Shown here: piece by piece, positions 35,052 through 47,625 of the stretch | Layout: every line of letters starts with the position of its first letter | Position numbering within the stretch: position 1 is the stretch's first letter | Source: Sipunculus nudus | Lineage: Eukaryota > Annelida > Sipuncula > Golfingiida > Sipunculidae | NCBI GenBank assembly: GCA_026874595.1 | Contig: CM049314.1 | Coordinates: 53,985,812-54,049,811, forward strand | Reading direction: 5' to 3' | Length of the DNA stretch: 64,000 nt | Position numbers and translations under genes: made by a program | The notes under the pieces: generated by a model | Databases searched by the model: none | What the model saw: the letters and a program-made list of their open reading frames with translations, nothing else | Told to the model about the DNA's origin: nothing

Positions 35052-36250
35052 ATGTACTATTATTTTAACGGTACCATTTCAAATTTCGTTTACAATAGAA
35101 ACGTCACCATTTCATCTGTTTATCGTTCACCTTCAGCTTCTTCAAACTTTATTGACAACCTTATACCCTGTATAAATATTTCATTATCTTATGATTTTCC
35201 ACTATTAATTTTTGGTGATTTCAACCTTGATATCATACTATAATTCACGGGAATCTGTTTGTCTGTCTGTCTGTCCGGATTCATTCGCACGCTAGGGATC
35301 GCACGGTCGTCAAACTTCGTGGGAGGGTGCATCTTGGTCCGGGGAAGAACGAGTTTATATTTTTTAGGCGTTTGGTAAAGAAGTGGCCTCAAAATCGATA
35401 AAAAATATTATGGGTTTAATACCTGCGCTGTGCCATGGCCATTCTCACATAATGCGCCCACGTCTTCCTGAATCTCCTCTCGCTAACCAATCAAATCAAA
35501 CCTGACATAGTCTGCCAAACATTCACTACGATTCGGCCTTTTCTAAGCAGTCCGCTAGGTCAACACAAATGAATGTTGTTGTGGGTTGACCGCGGGGACG
35601 AATTTAAACCGGGAACATCTCACCCCTGCCCATATCGGCAATTTGGGCACAAGTGAATCATGTTGCGGGTTAATCGTTGGGACGATTTTGGACGCGGAAC
35701 ATCTCACCCCTCGCCAAATTTACATTTCAAACGCACACGCCATGTCAGTGCTTACTCATAATTTAAGAAAAGTGTGGATGCACGTACTGATATGGGTAAA
35801 TTCTAGTATGGAATAATTCATCAAAATCTAACGTTTTAACTGAGCAATTTAACTGAGAAAATTTAATATGACCTCTTCCAATTACATCAGTTAGATCAAG
35901 AGCCAACAAGGGAACCCCCACATCTTCTAGTATCATTGACCTAATTTTCACTAATGTTCCAGAATACCACTTGACCACTGGAGTCGTACCTGTAACAATA
36001 AGTGATCACTATATGCCGTTCACCGTTCTCACTTTCAAAACCCATGCACAACCTGGTAATACTATAAAAAAAAAGATATTACAAGAGGTTTGACATACTG
36101 TCCTTTCGTCGAGATTTGTTTTTATCACCAGCACTTAACTCTATAAGAACGTTAAGCATTAATGATTTAGATGAATTATGGAATGCATGGAAAGAGATTT
36201 ATGTAAATTAGACATCTAATCCACCTTTCGCCAAAATAATTCTAAACATC
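35052..36250 (+). mobile_element. LINE endonuclease fragment split by a later insertion
   Basis: 35052-35243 encodes ISSVYRSPSASSNFIDNL and PLLIFGDFNLDI, the conserved APE-type endonuclease motifs of a non-LTR retrotransposon. After about 570 bp of unrelated DNA the same domain resumes near 35811-36060, with TPTSSSIIDLIFTN and the ISDHY motif, then decays with stops. The intervening 35244-35810 contains TGTC/CCGT-rich sequence and two ~90-bp direct repeats (ending GGAACATCTCACCCC at about 35626 and 35712). Reverse transcriptase is absent. It is unrelated to the Tx1-like LINE at 47241-53043. Confidence 0.75.
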
Positions 36251-36773
36251 CATTTGCAGAAACAACATTGTCACGCTTCCCACGCCAGATTTTGTCCGCC
36301 ATGAGTAACTGTACATGCTATTACGGCAATGTTAACAAAGCGGGGCGTTCAATTTAGAAACATTGTTGGAAATGAAAAAAATAGCATTTGCAGTAAGTAC
36401 CCGTGCACTTTTCCTCACAGTTGCGAGGTACAATAACTGGGCTACATGGAAAGCGCTCCAGTTCTTTTTGCCTGTACGGCTTAATGTAAAATCATGGTTG
36501 CCATAACGATTTGACTGAATATGCTAGACAAAAAATACCGCAATATTGCATTTCAATATAAAATCATTAAGAGACAGTACAATTTTGTACAAAGGACAAA
36601 ATGTCTTAAAATAAATTCTGAATAAAGTAAATGCTCGGTTTATAAGCGATATTTATATATAAAAAATATTTACCTGAAAAATACTAGATGCCACCTCCCA
36701 GCGATGAATAATCCTCGAGGAGATCGGACAAAGTTGACAGATAAAGGATGTCAAACCAGCGAATATGACATAG

Positions 36774-36780
36774 TATAAAA
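36774..36780 (+). promoter_or_regulatory. TATA box of the C-type lectin gene
   Basis: GTATAAAAAGG at 36773-36783 is a strong TATA element about 230 bases before the ATG at 37004. A start site near 36805 would give a 5' UTR of about 200 nt. Confidence 0.6.
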
Positions 36781-37003
36781 AGGAAACGAACTCACTGACA
36801 TTGACGTCCAGGCGCTTCCATCAGCAGGGCGCTTTGTACTTCTACCGCTGTTAACTTATACGATCGATCAAATTTGCAGGAATATTCTCGACTGGATTCG
36901 CGAATGTAGTTAAAGCCGACACGTCAGTACAGGGGGATCCGTTTTGAGATGCTTGATATACCAAAGTTTCATTGAAGAAAAACTCTGCAGAAATAACCGA
37001 GTC

Positions 37004-40000
37004 ATGCAGATTATTGTAACTTCATTATACATTTTCACGGGTAAAAACTTGTTTTTGTTTGAATTTATACGTCATATATGCATGCCCTTATACAGACACA
37101 TGTCACTGTGCCGTGTTAAAACAACGCTGATAATGTGTGAAATTGTAATGATGTCCATTTTGATTTTCCTGCGACGAATAATGCATGAAAGGGTCACTGA
37201 ATAACTAAAGATACATTATTGAAAACGGTTTGTTTCCAGTTCTTTCCGACCTCTTCCAGACAGAAAACGGCGAGTCCGTCTGTGAGCTGCCGTGTAATAT
37301 TTGTTGTAACGACAACAGTCACAAAACGCACAGTAATCAATACGTCAAGATCAAAATGGCCCGTGTTTCATCTACACAGAAAGCAGAGGATAGGAAGCCT
37401 CAATGTTGTAAGTGTTATATGTTTTAATCTGTATTTCCTGGCGTAGTAGCGGTGTTAGTCAATACATCTGCTGACATTACACTATCACCAGATAATATCA
37501 CTGCCCTGACACTGAAAAATATTAATGAGCTGACATTGTCACAGAACATTACTACTAAACGGGGAATGTCACCGAACAAAAGTCCTGAAAAAGACAGATA
37601 CTGTCACTGGACAATACCACTGACTTAACACTGTAACTAGAAAATACTACTGACCTGACACTGTCACTGAACTATTTTATTGATCTGATACTTTCACTGA
37701 ACAATACCACTGACCTGACACTGTCATTGAAAAATGCCATTGAACAGTTGACTTGAATGGTCTTGATTTAACATGCGCCATCTTTAGTAATAATCTCGCG
37801 CCAGGCCTTTTCATACATATTTACTGAATATGCATGCTTGTGGCAAACTGAGTGGTCATTCTGATCTCATTGCAAGATCAAAAGAAACGTGTTTGAAATA
37901 TGGTATAAGTTTTCTCAAATATATTTTTTATAAGGGGTACAAGCAAAGGGTAAAAAGGAATTGAAATATGATGTCAATGATGGAGTGTCGGATACCGTCC
38001 GGCAGTTATTGGTCAGTCACGCCCCTTATAATAAATATATCTTAAATATACTTCTGACACCATTTTAATATATTGATTTTATGTATAATACGGTGTCTTA
38101 TCTGTGGTTTTATTATTCTTATTACTTTATAGTTTATTATGTTTTATGTACATGTACTCTTCTTCTGAAGGCTTAATAAACTATTATTAATATATTTATT
38201 ATTACTGCATTGAACAATATTACTGACCTGGCACTGTCACTGGACAATACCACTGACTTAACAATGTCACTGGACAATACTACTGACCTGACACAGGCAC
38301 TGAGCAGTACTGCTGACCTTACACTGTCACTGAACTATTTTATTGATCTGATTCTGTCACTTAACAATATTACTGACCTGACACTGTCACTGATAAATCC
38401 AACTGACCTGACACTGTAACTGAACAATACTGCTGACCTGACACAGTCAATGAACAATATTACTGACCTGAGACTTTCACTGGACAGTACCACTGACCTG
38501 CCACTGTCACTGGACGATACCACTGACGTAACAATGTCACTGGACAATACTACTGACCTGACACTATCACTGAACAATTATTTTGATCTGATACTGTCAC
38601 TTAACAATACTGCTGATTGACAATGACACTGGACAATACTACTCACCTGCCACATGTACTGAGCAGTTCTGCTGACCTAACACTGTCACTGAACAATTTT
38701 ATTGATCTGATACTTTCACTGAAAAGTACCATTGACCTGACACTGTCACAGAACAACTCCACTGACCTGACACCGTAACAGAACGATACTGCTGACCTGA
38801 CACTGTCACTGATCTATCCAACTGACCTGACACTGTTATTGAAAAAATACTGCTGACCATTCACTTCCATTAAACAATATCACTGACCTAACACTGTCAC
38901 TGAACAATATTGCTGTCCTGACACGGTCAGTAAACAATTCTACTGATTTTAGACTGTTACTGGACAGTACCACTGACCTGACACTGTCACTGGACAATAC
39001 CAATGACTTAACACTATCACTGGAAAATACTACAGTCCCGACAATATCACTGAACAATTATATTGATCTTACACTGTCACTCAACAATACGGATGTTTGA
39101 CACTGACACTTGGCAAAACTACTGACCTGACACAGGTACTGAGCAATACTGCTGACCTAACACTGTCACTGAACAATTTTATTGATCTGATACTTTCACT
39201 GAAAAGTACTGCTGACCTGACACTGTCACTGAACAATCTAACTGACCTGACACTGTGACTGAACAAACCTGCTAACCTGACACTGTCACTGAACAATACC
39301 ACCGACTTAACACTGTTACTGGGCTATAGTACTGACCTGACAATGTCACTGAACAATCTAATTGACCTGACACTGTCACTAAACAAAATGCTGACCTGAC
39401 ACTGTCACTGAACAATCCAACAGGTCCGATACTGTACCTGAACAATACTACTAACATGAAACTGTCACTGGACAATACCACTGACCTGACACTGTCACTG
39501 GACAGTACCACTGACTAAACACTGTCACTGGACAATACTAATGACCTGACACTATCACTGTTATAGACAATACTGCTGACCTGACACGGTCAATGAACAA
39601 TATTGCTGACCTGAGACTGTCGCTGGACAGTACCATTGACCTGACACTGCCACTGGAGAGTACCACTGACTAAACACTGTCACTGGACAATACTAATGAC
39701 CTGACACTATCACTGTTATAGACAATACTGCTGACCTGAAACTATCACTGAACAGTACTTCTGACCCGAACAATCACTGAACATTACTGTAGACCTGAGA
39801 CTATATCACTGAACAATACCGTATTAGCTGGTCTGATGTTGATAATGTTACAGGTGTCTGTTTTATTGTGCGCAGGAGTGTTACATGTGTCTGTTGACAT
39901 GCTGATTCGTGTAGCGCAGCCATAGTTCGTTGTATGGGAACCTCGCTTGTTAAGCGCTGGCTCGCGTGTTGGGTCAAAAGCGTAGAGACACAGCGTTCTT

Positions 40001-43000
40001 TTTCTTCTTGATGTTTCAGGTCTGTTCAGGTGCATGTGTATTGTTCTTTGGAATTTCCCATTTCTTGAATGTTCGGGTGAGAAGCTATAAATGGGGGCTG
40101 TGTTTAGAGCCGGCAGAAAGGAAAATATCAGCAAGCACTAAGAGTGTTACTTTCTCGTAAGTTTTTGGACCTTACCGATAATTGCAGAACTTACAGATAT
40201 TCTTCGGACTTTTATATATTAATACAGTCACAGACTGCATGTGAATTGTCTTCAGTTTGCCTTTGGGGTTATAACCAGAACGTAACTTTTGGATTACAAC
40301 ATATTGTTTTCAAGATTAAATCGATTCTTTTGATCTGATACTGTCACTAAACATTACTTCTAACCTGCCACTCTCACTGAACAATACCGCTGACTTGACA
40401 CTGTCACTGAACAATTCTATTGATCTGATACTGTCACTGAACAATACTACTGATCTAACACTATCACTGAACAATACTACTGACCTGACACTGTCACTGA
40501 ACAATCCAACTGACCTGACACTGTCACTGAACAAACCTGCTGACGTGACACATCACTGCACAATTCTATTTATCTGATACTGTCTCTAAACAATACTACT
40601 GACCTAACACTATCACTGAACAATACTACTGACCTGACTCTATCACTGTTATAGACAATACTGCTGACCTGACACGGTCAATGAACAATATTGCTGACCT
40701 GAGACTGTCGCTGGACAGTACCATTGACCTGACACTGCCACTGGAGAGTACCACTGACTAAACACTGTCACTGGACAATACTAATGACCTGGCACTGTCA
40801 CTGGGTAATACTACTGACCTGAGACTGTCATTGAACAAAACTACTGACTTGAAACTGTTACTGGACAATAATGCTGACCTGACAATGTCACGGGACTATA
40901 CAATTGACCTGGCTCTGTCACTGAACCATTCTACTGACCTGAAACTGAAACAGGACATTCCTGTTGACCTGAGACTTTTACTGTACAATACTACTGATCT
41001 GACACTGTCACTGAACAATATTGTATTAGCTGGTCTGATGTACATATGTCCCCTTAATACAATATTCACATTGCCACTGTGACATGGAAACAGACTGACA
41101 CGGCCCCTTGTTAGTTAAACACAACATACGTGACATTGGCATGGTCCCTTGTCGGAACAACACGGCCACCGGGACATGGAAACAGACTGACACGGCCCCT
41201 TGTTAGTAAAACACTACATACGTGACATTCGCATGGCCCCTTGTCGGAACAACACGGCCACTGTTATATTGAAACGGACTGACAAAGTCCCTTGTCGGTA
41301 AATCACCCTTGAAGGTACAACACTGCAGCCGTGACACTGACACGGACCCTGGCCAGCACCACACTGCCGCCTTGACAACTGTCATGTCCTACAAGGCTTA
41401 ATCACATTTATGGTTATATTTATATTAATGATTTGCCACTTCTGCTAATTGATTGTCAAATGAATATGTTAGCAGAGGACCCATCATAAAAATGTATTTT
41501 TTACTTACATTCAGACAGCCGGTTTTTTTTTTCTTCCGATCTGTCGATCTGCCTTTTTTCCAACTGTATGATATAGGAAAATACCTCACTAAGCCCTCTA
41601 CGTGGGCCATAGTTCATGATGAGGCAATATTTCACGGTGGAGTACAGAACAATAACAGCCTACTTTAATCATGGAACATACATTGTTTTAACGTGAGCAG
41701 CGTCAGAGCGGTGTGGGTCAGGCTATGAACATTTCATGAAGCACCCGCCGGAAGTGAATGGAGACGAGGCTGGGTCATGTTACCGCGCACTGCTTGGACT
41801 TATGCACTGGGACAAAGCTCGCCGGGCATGTAAAGCCACGGGAGGTGACCTCCTGAGTGTGGAGTCTTCACAAGAGTCAGAATACATCAAACAGACATTT
41901 AATCACAAAGCAGGTACTCATGCATACTGTTGTTGGCTTCATATTTGCGTGGTTAAAATTTTGCGGTTTTCACATTAACATTGGTTTGCGGCTGTTCCAT
42001 TATTACGATCTGTCTGAAGTGGTAATGATACAAAGTATATCCACTTTAATATGAATTATTTATATTAAATAATCGGTACGTATATCGCAAGTAAATAACG
42101 ACGACCTGTAGCACCATCGAACAAGTGGACATTTTTGTACATTACGTGTAGATTAAATAAAATGAAATCATTTACGAGTAGCATTTGCTTCACGAGTACA
42201 TACAATATCATAATTTATATATCAATATGTTGCTTTAGTATCACCGTTTCCTTTTACGATACGGTTTCTTATTCACGAGGGTTTCATATTCTTGATAATT
42301 GCTTGCCAGAAATCTTCGATTTCGGCAAGCATATTGGTCAGTTGCGAATGCCTGTTTTTGTTTTTGTGTGTTTGTCAGTACTCTCCTGGTCACAATTTTG
42401 TAGCAATAGATCTGAAACTTTCAGGGTTGATTGAAAGTCAGAAGTCCTGGGAGCCTATTGTTTTTGGTTATCATAGGTCAAAGGTCAAGGTCAAGGTCAT
42501 AAAAAAGTCGATTATTTTCATCATAACTTTGTCAATATTGGTCCTATTTTCACAAACTTAGGCTCATTTTCTTCCTATGCGTCTTCTCCATAACATGGTC
42601 TTGTCATGTTTTCTCAACTTTGTGTCACTCTGTCAGTTTGTCTGTCAGGTGACCTCAATTTCGCCTTCTTGCTTGTGCCTGTGTCTTTAATAGATCATTC
42701 TACAGGCCACAGTTTTGCAGGAATCAATTTGAAACTGGTGAGTTTTATGTCTTATATTAATATCTCAAAAGCAATTTGTCATTTTCGGGATATGGCCGCT
42801 AGAAGGCGCTGCACTAAAACTTCAACAACATATCGTTTTTAGAAAATATCTCCAAAACCATAAACCTGAATTACAAAAATTATAGCTCAATTTCTTCCTT
42901 TTAGTCTTCTCCATAACCTGGTTAAGTCATCTGGTCTCAGCTTTGTGTCACTTTGTCTGTCAGTTGTCCTAAATTTCGCCTTCTTGCTAGTTTTTGTGTC

Positions 43001-44360
43001 ATATATGGCATTCTACAGGCCACTGTTTTGCAGGAATCTTTTTGAAACTGGCGAATCTTATGCTTTACACTAATATCTCAAAATTGATTTTTCATTTTTG
43101 GGATATGGCCACTAGGGGGCGCTGCACTCGAACTTTAACCCCGTATCTTTTATTTAAAAATATCCCGAAACTATAAACCTAAATTACAAAGACAATAGCT
43201 TTATTTCTTCCTTTGAGTCTTCTCCATAACCTTATCAAGTCATCTGGTCTCAGCTTTGTGTTACTTTGTCAGTTTGTCTGTCAGTTATCCTAAATTTCGC
43301 CTTCTTTATGACATGTTCTGTTTAACTGTACTCCAATCTGGGTCAGAGTTTTTCCGGAAAGCGCGAGACCTCTGGTCGTCTTGTTTTACTTTTTACGAAT
43401 ATCTCGAGTTTCAATAAAGTAACAACAGCCGAGTGTTTGCGGTTCTTTCCGTAATGGTGATTCAATCTGATAATATAGAGACTGGTGTCTAATGAAGTTA
43501 ATACATTAAGTTGAATTTGATTCAATTGCCATATTTTAAGACAGAGATGAGCCGGCCTCTGATCTAACATTTTCAGGTTTTCCGGGGCATGTGCGGACAC
43601 CTACTGATGTAATGTTCACATCACTAGATTGTTGCGACCATTACTTTTGGTTTCGTCTTCTAGATCGTTAATGGCATCCTGAAGTATATAAAACGAGACA
43701 CCTTAAAAAAAGAATAAGCCGATTCGTACTGTTCCAAAATGACACATACCGATTATCCGGATGGATAAAAATCTTTAATATTGTCAAAAACAGATTCAGC
43801 AAAATTTCCGGTGGCCTTCTAAAATAAAGCGGAGCTTAAACACCCTCACATCTGCCGATACTTCCGACTATTTTGGGGGCGCACTGATAGATAGATATAG
43901 GAGGTAGATAAAGGAGGCCGGCTCATAAGTCTGTGAAGTATAAAAACTGTATACCACAACTGTGATTTAATGACTTGGAATTAACAGTAATATACTTCAT
44001 GCTTTTGTTGTATATTGGTTCCTTACTCTGCTTACCGGTATCTGGACAAATTGATCCTTTGGTGCATGCGCAATAAGTTCCATAACAGTGTTTAAATATC
44101 TTTTTTCTACAGCTGACAATGCCATGACCGGTTTCTGGACGAGTGGGACCAGGGAAGATAAAACTAAACCATGGACCTGGCAGTCCACAGGCGCTCACAT
44201 TGACTTTGACAACTGGGAATCAGGTCAGCCTGCAGCTGGTGACGTCTTCGGCCAGGAATACCTTTACATGGCCAGGAATACCTTCAGATGGTTCGCTTCA
44301 TGGAAAAAGGTCCCCGCCATTGGAATTTGTGAAAAACATGTGACATGTCAGCTAGAATAA
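37004..44360 (+). CDS. Secreted C-type lectin with Cys-rich linker, gene D (complete)
   Basis: Four exons, all junctions phase 1 and GT-AG: 37004-37040 (37 nt), 37240-37407 (168 nt), 41701-41913 (213 nt) and 44113-44360 (248 nt). The product has 221 residues. Residues 1 to about 18 form a signal peptide (starts MQIIVTSLYIFT). Residues 20-69 are a short basic linker with a Cys cluster (CELPCNICC). The C-type lectin domain runs from Cys73. Cys73/Cys95 form the long-form N-terminal hairpin, Cys112 (WDKARRACKATGGDLLSVES) pairs by homology with Cys212 (IGICEK), and PWTWQSTG and FDNWESGQP are typical. The second conserved disulfide and the EPN/QPD and WND calcium-sugar motifs are missing; the matching segments read GQPAAGD and FRWFASWK. 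Calcium-dependent sugar binding is therefore doubtful. Intron 2 is packed with a 30-bp minisatellite. Likely a soluble recognition protein. Confidence 0.9.
37470..41045 (+). repeat. 30-bp minisatellite in intron 2 of the C-type lectin gene
   Basis: Diverged 30-bp units (ACAATACTACTGACCTGACA then CTGTCACTGA) fill about 37470-37740, 38205-39840 and 40330-41045. Because the unit is a multiple of three, stretches are open on both strands (NNTTDLTLSL on plus, SVRSVVLFSD on minus). A segment of about 150 bp at 39555-39700 recurs nearly unchanged at 40636-40790, and both copies are followed further on by GTATTAGCTGGTCTGATGT (39825 and 41025), so the array also expanded by block duplication. The 490-bp spacer 39842-40330 and the spacer 37745-38200 are unrelated to the unit. 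Confidence 0.92.
41081..41300 (+). repeat. ~92-bp tandem repeat, about 2.4 units
   Basis: GACATGGAAACAGACTGACA recurs at 41081 and 41173, with a diverged third start near 41262. Units include CACGGCCCCTTGTTAGT and CCTTGTCGGAACAACACGGC. Located in intron 2 of the C-type lectin gene after the 30-bp array. Confidence 0.85.
42290..43330 (+). repeat. Dispersed repeat followed by ~315-bp tandem units
   Basis: 42290-42434 is the inverted relative of 21326-21625. It is followed by AAGGTCAAGGTCAAGGTCAT (42480) and then two and a third tandem units. The phrase GTCAGTTTGTCTGTCAG with CTCAATTTCGCCTTCTTGC recurs near 42630, 42950 and 43265, and 'GATATGGCC..TAG..GCGCTGCACT' occurs in two of them. All lies in intron 3 of the C-type lectin gene. 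Confidence 0.8.
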
Positions 44361-44361
44361 A
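44356..44361 (+). terminator. Polyadenylation signal overlapping the stop of the C-type lectin gene
   Basis: AATAAA at 44356-44361 contains the TAA stop (44358-44360). No other AATAAA was noticed in the next few hundred bases. Confidence 0.4.
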
Positions 44362-47240
44362 CCAACTGACTGTTTAGATAAAAATAGTTTGTTCCACTAC
44401 TGATGTACACCTGTTTTTTTTCTTTTTAATATACGCAACCAGTCTTTCATGAACTGTGATATAAATACGATTTATTGTCATTTATGACTTATTGGTTTTT
44501 AAAATTAATGAAGAAATATATCTTAATTATCACTATAGAAAAAGGAGAGGACAGTTTGCTATAGCTGCTGGTACAAAATATTAAAATACATGATTAACAC
44601 TTTTATTCAGAAAGCTTCCTGAAGTTTTTCTCACAAAGTTCGCTGCCCTTGTTCGAGTCAATGAATAACTTGGACACATTAAAATGTTTACTCGGTACAA
44701 CTAGCAGATGTAATCAAGGTCTAAACACTAATCATAGTTAAAACGTTTTTTAACCAACACAGATCCGTATAAAAAATTTCCCCGGAACAACATGAAAAGG
44801 AATAACTTCTCCCGCTCTCGGCATTTTAAAATCTGAATGATCCTGTTATATTACGAGGAGTAAACAGCAGGAGAAAACAACGGCAAATATTGATGTCCAA
44901 GAAAGAGCTAATTCATATAGTATTTCCTGTTCATCCGGTCTTACAACTAGCAGATAGAAAAAGGTCTCAGTACTAATCGTAGTTTAATATTATCCGAGCC
45001 AACACAGATCTGTATAAGTATATTTTCCCCGGAGCAAGCATAGAGAGAATAACTTCTTCACTCTCGACACTTTCAAATCTAGACCTGAATGACACTGTTA
45101 CATTAGTTTGTATTAGCTAAATGGTGGCCTCTTTATTTAATTGCATATGTATAAAGTACCACCTGGTTATAAATGTAAGCAAAATGTTTTTATCGATTAT
45201 GCATAGAACAATACAAGAACCTGTACCCGGAGTGTTGGCCGGGGTTTGTTCAAGAGGTCAGATTATAAGTAAACGAGGCAGTTTCACTTTATACAACTAA
45301 AACTTTGGAAAGAAGAGGCAAAACATCTTTACAACTAACAGATGTGAGCTCCTACTCATCTCTCTATCCTTTCATGCACGCATGTAGTCTGAAAAAAAAA
45401 CATAAAACACGATAATTACGTTGAAACAGACATCGCAGGGGCGTAGCCAGGATTTAGGGAGGGCAGCAGCGTATTTGATGGCAAAAGTGTGCACACACAT
45501 GCACATACACACATAATTATTTGTTACCTTCAGAAGTAATTACTGTTACCTGTACAGTAATGAAATTAGCGTACACAAGACTGAAATTTTCATATATGCA
45601 ACATTATTTTCATACTTTCATAATTATCTAAGCAGATATTTAGTGTCTGGAAAGTTTCCCTCAATATAACATACAAAGTAGGATGGGGGAGGGGGGGGGG
45701 ATAGCCCCCTGTGACACCCATCCCCCCCCACCCCACCCCCGCATGGTTTTAATACATGTTACTAGAACTGAAAATTTCAGCATGGCTAGGAGTTTTGTAA
45801 TTTTGTAATTTCAATAAGAGGTTTGCATGAGAGTTAAACAAAAAAAAATTACATTAATGTAGAATATTTAAAATCCTATCTGATCATCATGTAACAACAT
45901 CTCTAGCAGAGCGCCTATTCTAATGCCACACGTTCCTTGCATCAACTAACGCTACAAAGAATTTAATACAAATAATACAATAGTCAGCATGCATATAAAG
46001 GAATATTAACATAATCATTAATATTGCTATAATTAATTGAAGCATTAAAATATACCATGGTATGACGGCCAAAAATAAGTCCTGCAAATAACACTCGTTT
46101 GCTAATTATCACAAACTATGTGACTACTGTGCAGTTTTCATCAAACATATCCAAAATTCATTAACCGAACCCCCCCCCCCCCCCCCCACAAAAAAAAAAT
46201 CATAGAAATTGTGTTCCTGCGATGACTCTATGAATTACAACATAACCGGATTTATTATTTTTTCTGTTTTCGGAGTTTGACTGAGATATAGTGAATTTCG
46301 TTTGGCTCTATATCAGAAAATAATGAGTATGGTCTGGTGTGCAATTATACAAAAGTCCATGCTTCTTTCAATAATTTACCATAATCTTCTAATTATGGAC
46401 CTTGACCGCTGGACCTTGGAGTAATGAATGTTCCTGGTGGACGAGAATTTCATTGTTTAATTTTATGCATCATATTGGATTGTTCTACCAGTCTCCTTCA
46501 GCCTGCCCCTAAAGATTATACAAACATTCATCTCGAACTGCATCTCCCTGCTCTAAAAATATCAGACCTGAACCCTCCTTTACTCGACCCATAGCTTTTT
46601 CCTTTTATTGTATAACTACCTACACTTAACTATGCAAGTAATGTGAAACTTTCCTATCACTTTGTATAATTTTGGAATTAATGGTCAAGTTTTTTAAAGT
46701 ATCAGCCATCATTAATTTCTCTGTTGATCTGTTTAATTCTGTACGTATTCACCAGATGGAGCTAAATACTTCTATAGGGACTTTGATGAAGAGGCGTGCG
46801 ACAGCAGACTGAAGAAACAGGATGACAGTGTCTGAATATGGGTAGATACAGGGATGAACCGGTACGATTAATGGTACGATTATCGAAGGCTCTGACAAGG
46901 CTCTTTCACTAAGTATTACATAGATCCTGATGGATATGTAGAGCAACAAGAAGGAGAGTTTTTATAATTTTCATGTTGGTGAACTCTACAGTAAAGTTAC
47001 TGACATTCTGTCAGTTTAGATTCAGTAATATATGATGGCATCGCAAAGTGCAAAATGCTCAACTTGGATATTAAATATATTGATATTTTATCGATAGTAA
47101 CGTACCCAATTATTTCATAAGCCAGTCCTAAATGGACCGTCAGCCTCTCAATTTACATCAGATAGAAGCAATTAAACATGTTTTGGAAGGAAAAGTTTAC
47201 TTACATGCGTTTCAGAGAGGGGAGTATTCATATACCAGAC
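44362..47240. other. Intergenic DNA with a short direct repeat, no gene supported
   Basis: A segment beginning ACAACTAGCAGAT at 44697 recurs at 44943, about 170 bp similar at 246-bp spacing, with a weaker echo near 45330. Near 45437 GGGGCGTAGCCAGG begins a motif common at the ends of animal repeats. Homopolymers occur near 45690, 45720 and 46170. No exon was recognised apart from the possible interrupted exon at the right edge. Confidence 0.5.
47229..47240. repeat. LINE target-site duplication, left copy
   Basis: CATATACCAGAC directly abutting the poly-A end (poly-T on plus) of the LINE. An identical 12-mer lies at 53044-53055. Confidence 0.75.
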
Positions 47241-47625
47241 TTTTTTTTTAACAATTCTTTATTCCATTATATTTACATTGAAACAATAACAACAATGTAC
47301 AATGAACAATAGACAATATACACACATACATTGATAGACAAAATCAAACCCACAACAACATAAGGAACTACGTTCAGTTATTTCTATGTACACATTCTCT
47401 CTACTATTGAATTTGAATACACTTATGGAACGTTTTCCAATATTAAACAATGATAAGACATACCTAACAATCACAATATGGGAACATTTCTGTAATTTAT
47501 TTCTAGAATATTTTTCTCAACCAGTTCCAACAATACATAATACATGACATTTACTTGCATACATATTCACCTGATATTTATAGAAATGGGAGATTATTTA
47601 AAAATTAGAAAAAAAATAATTTTGA

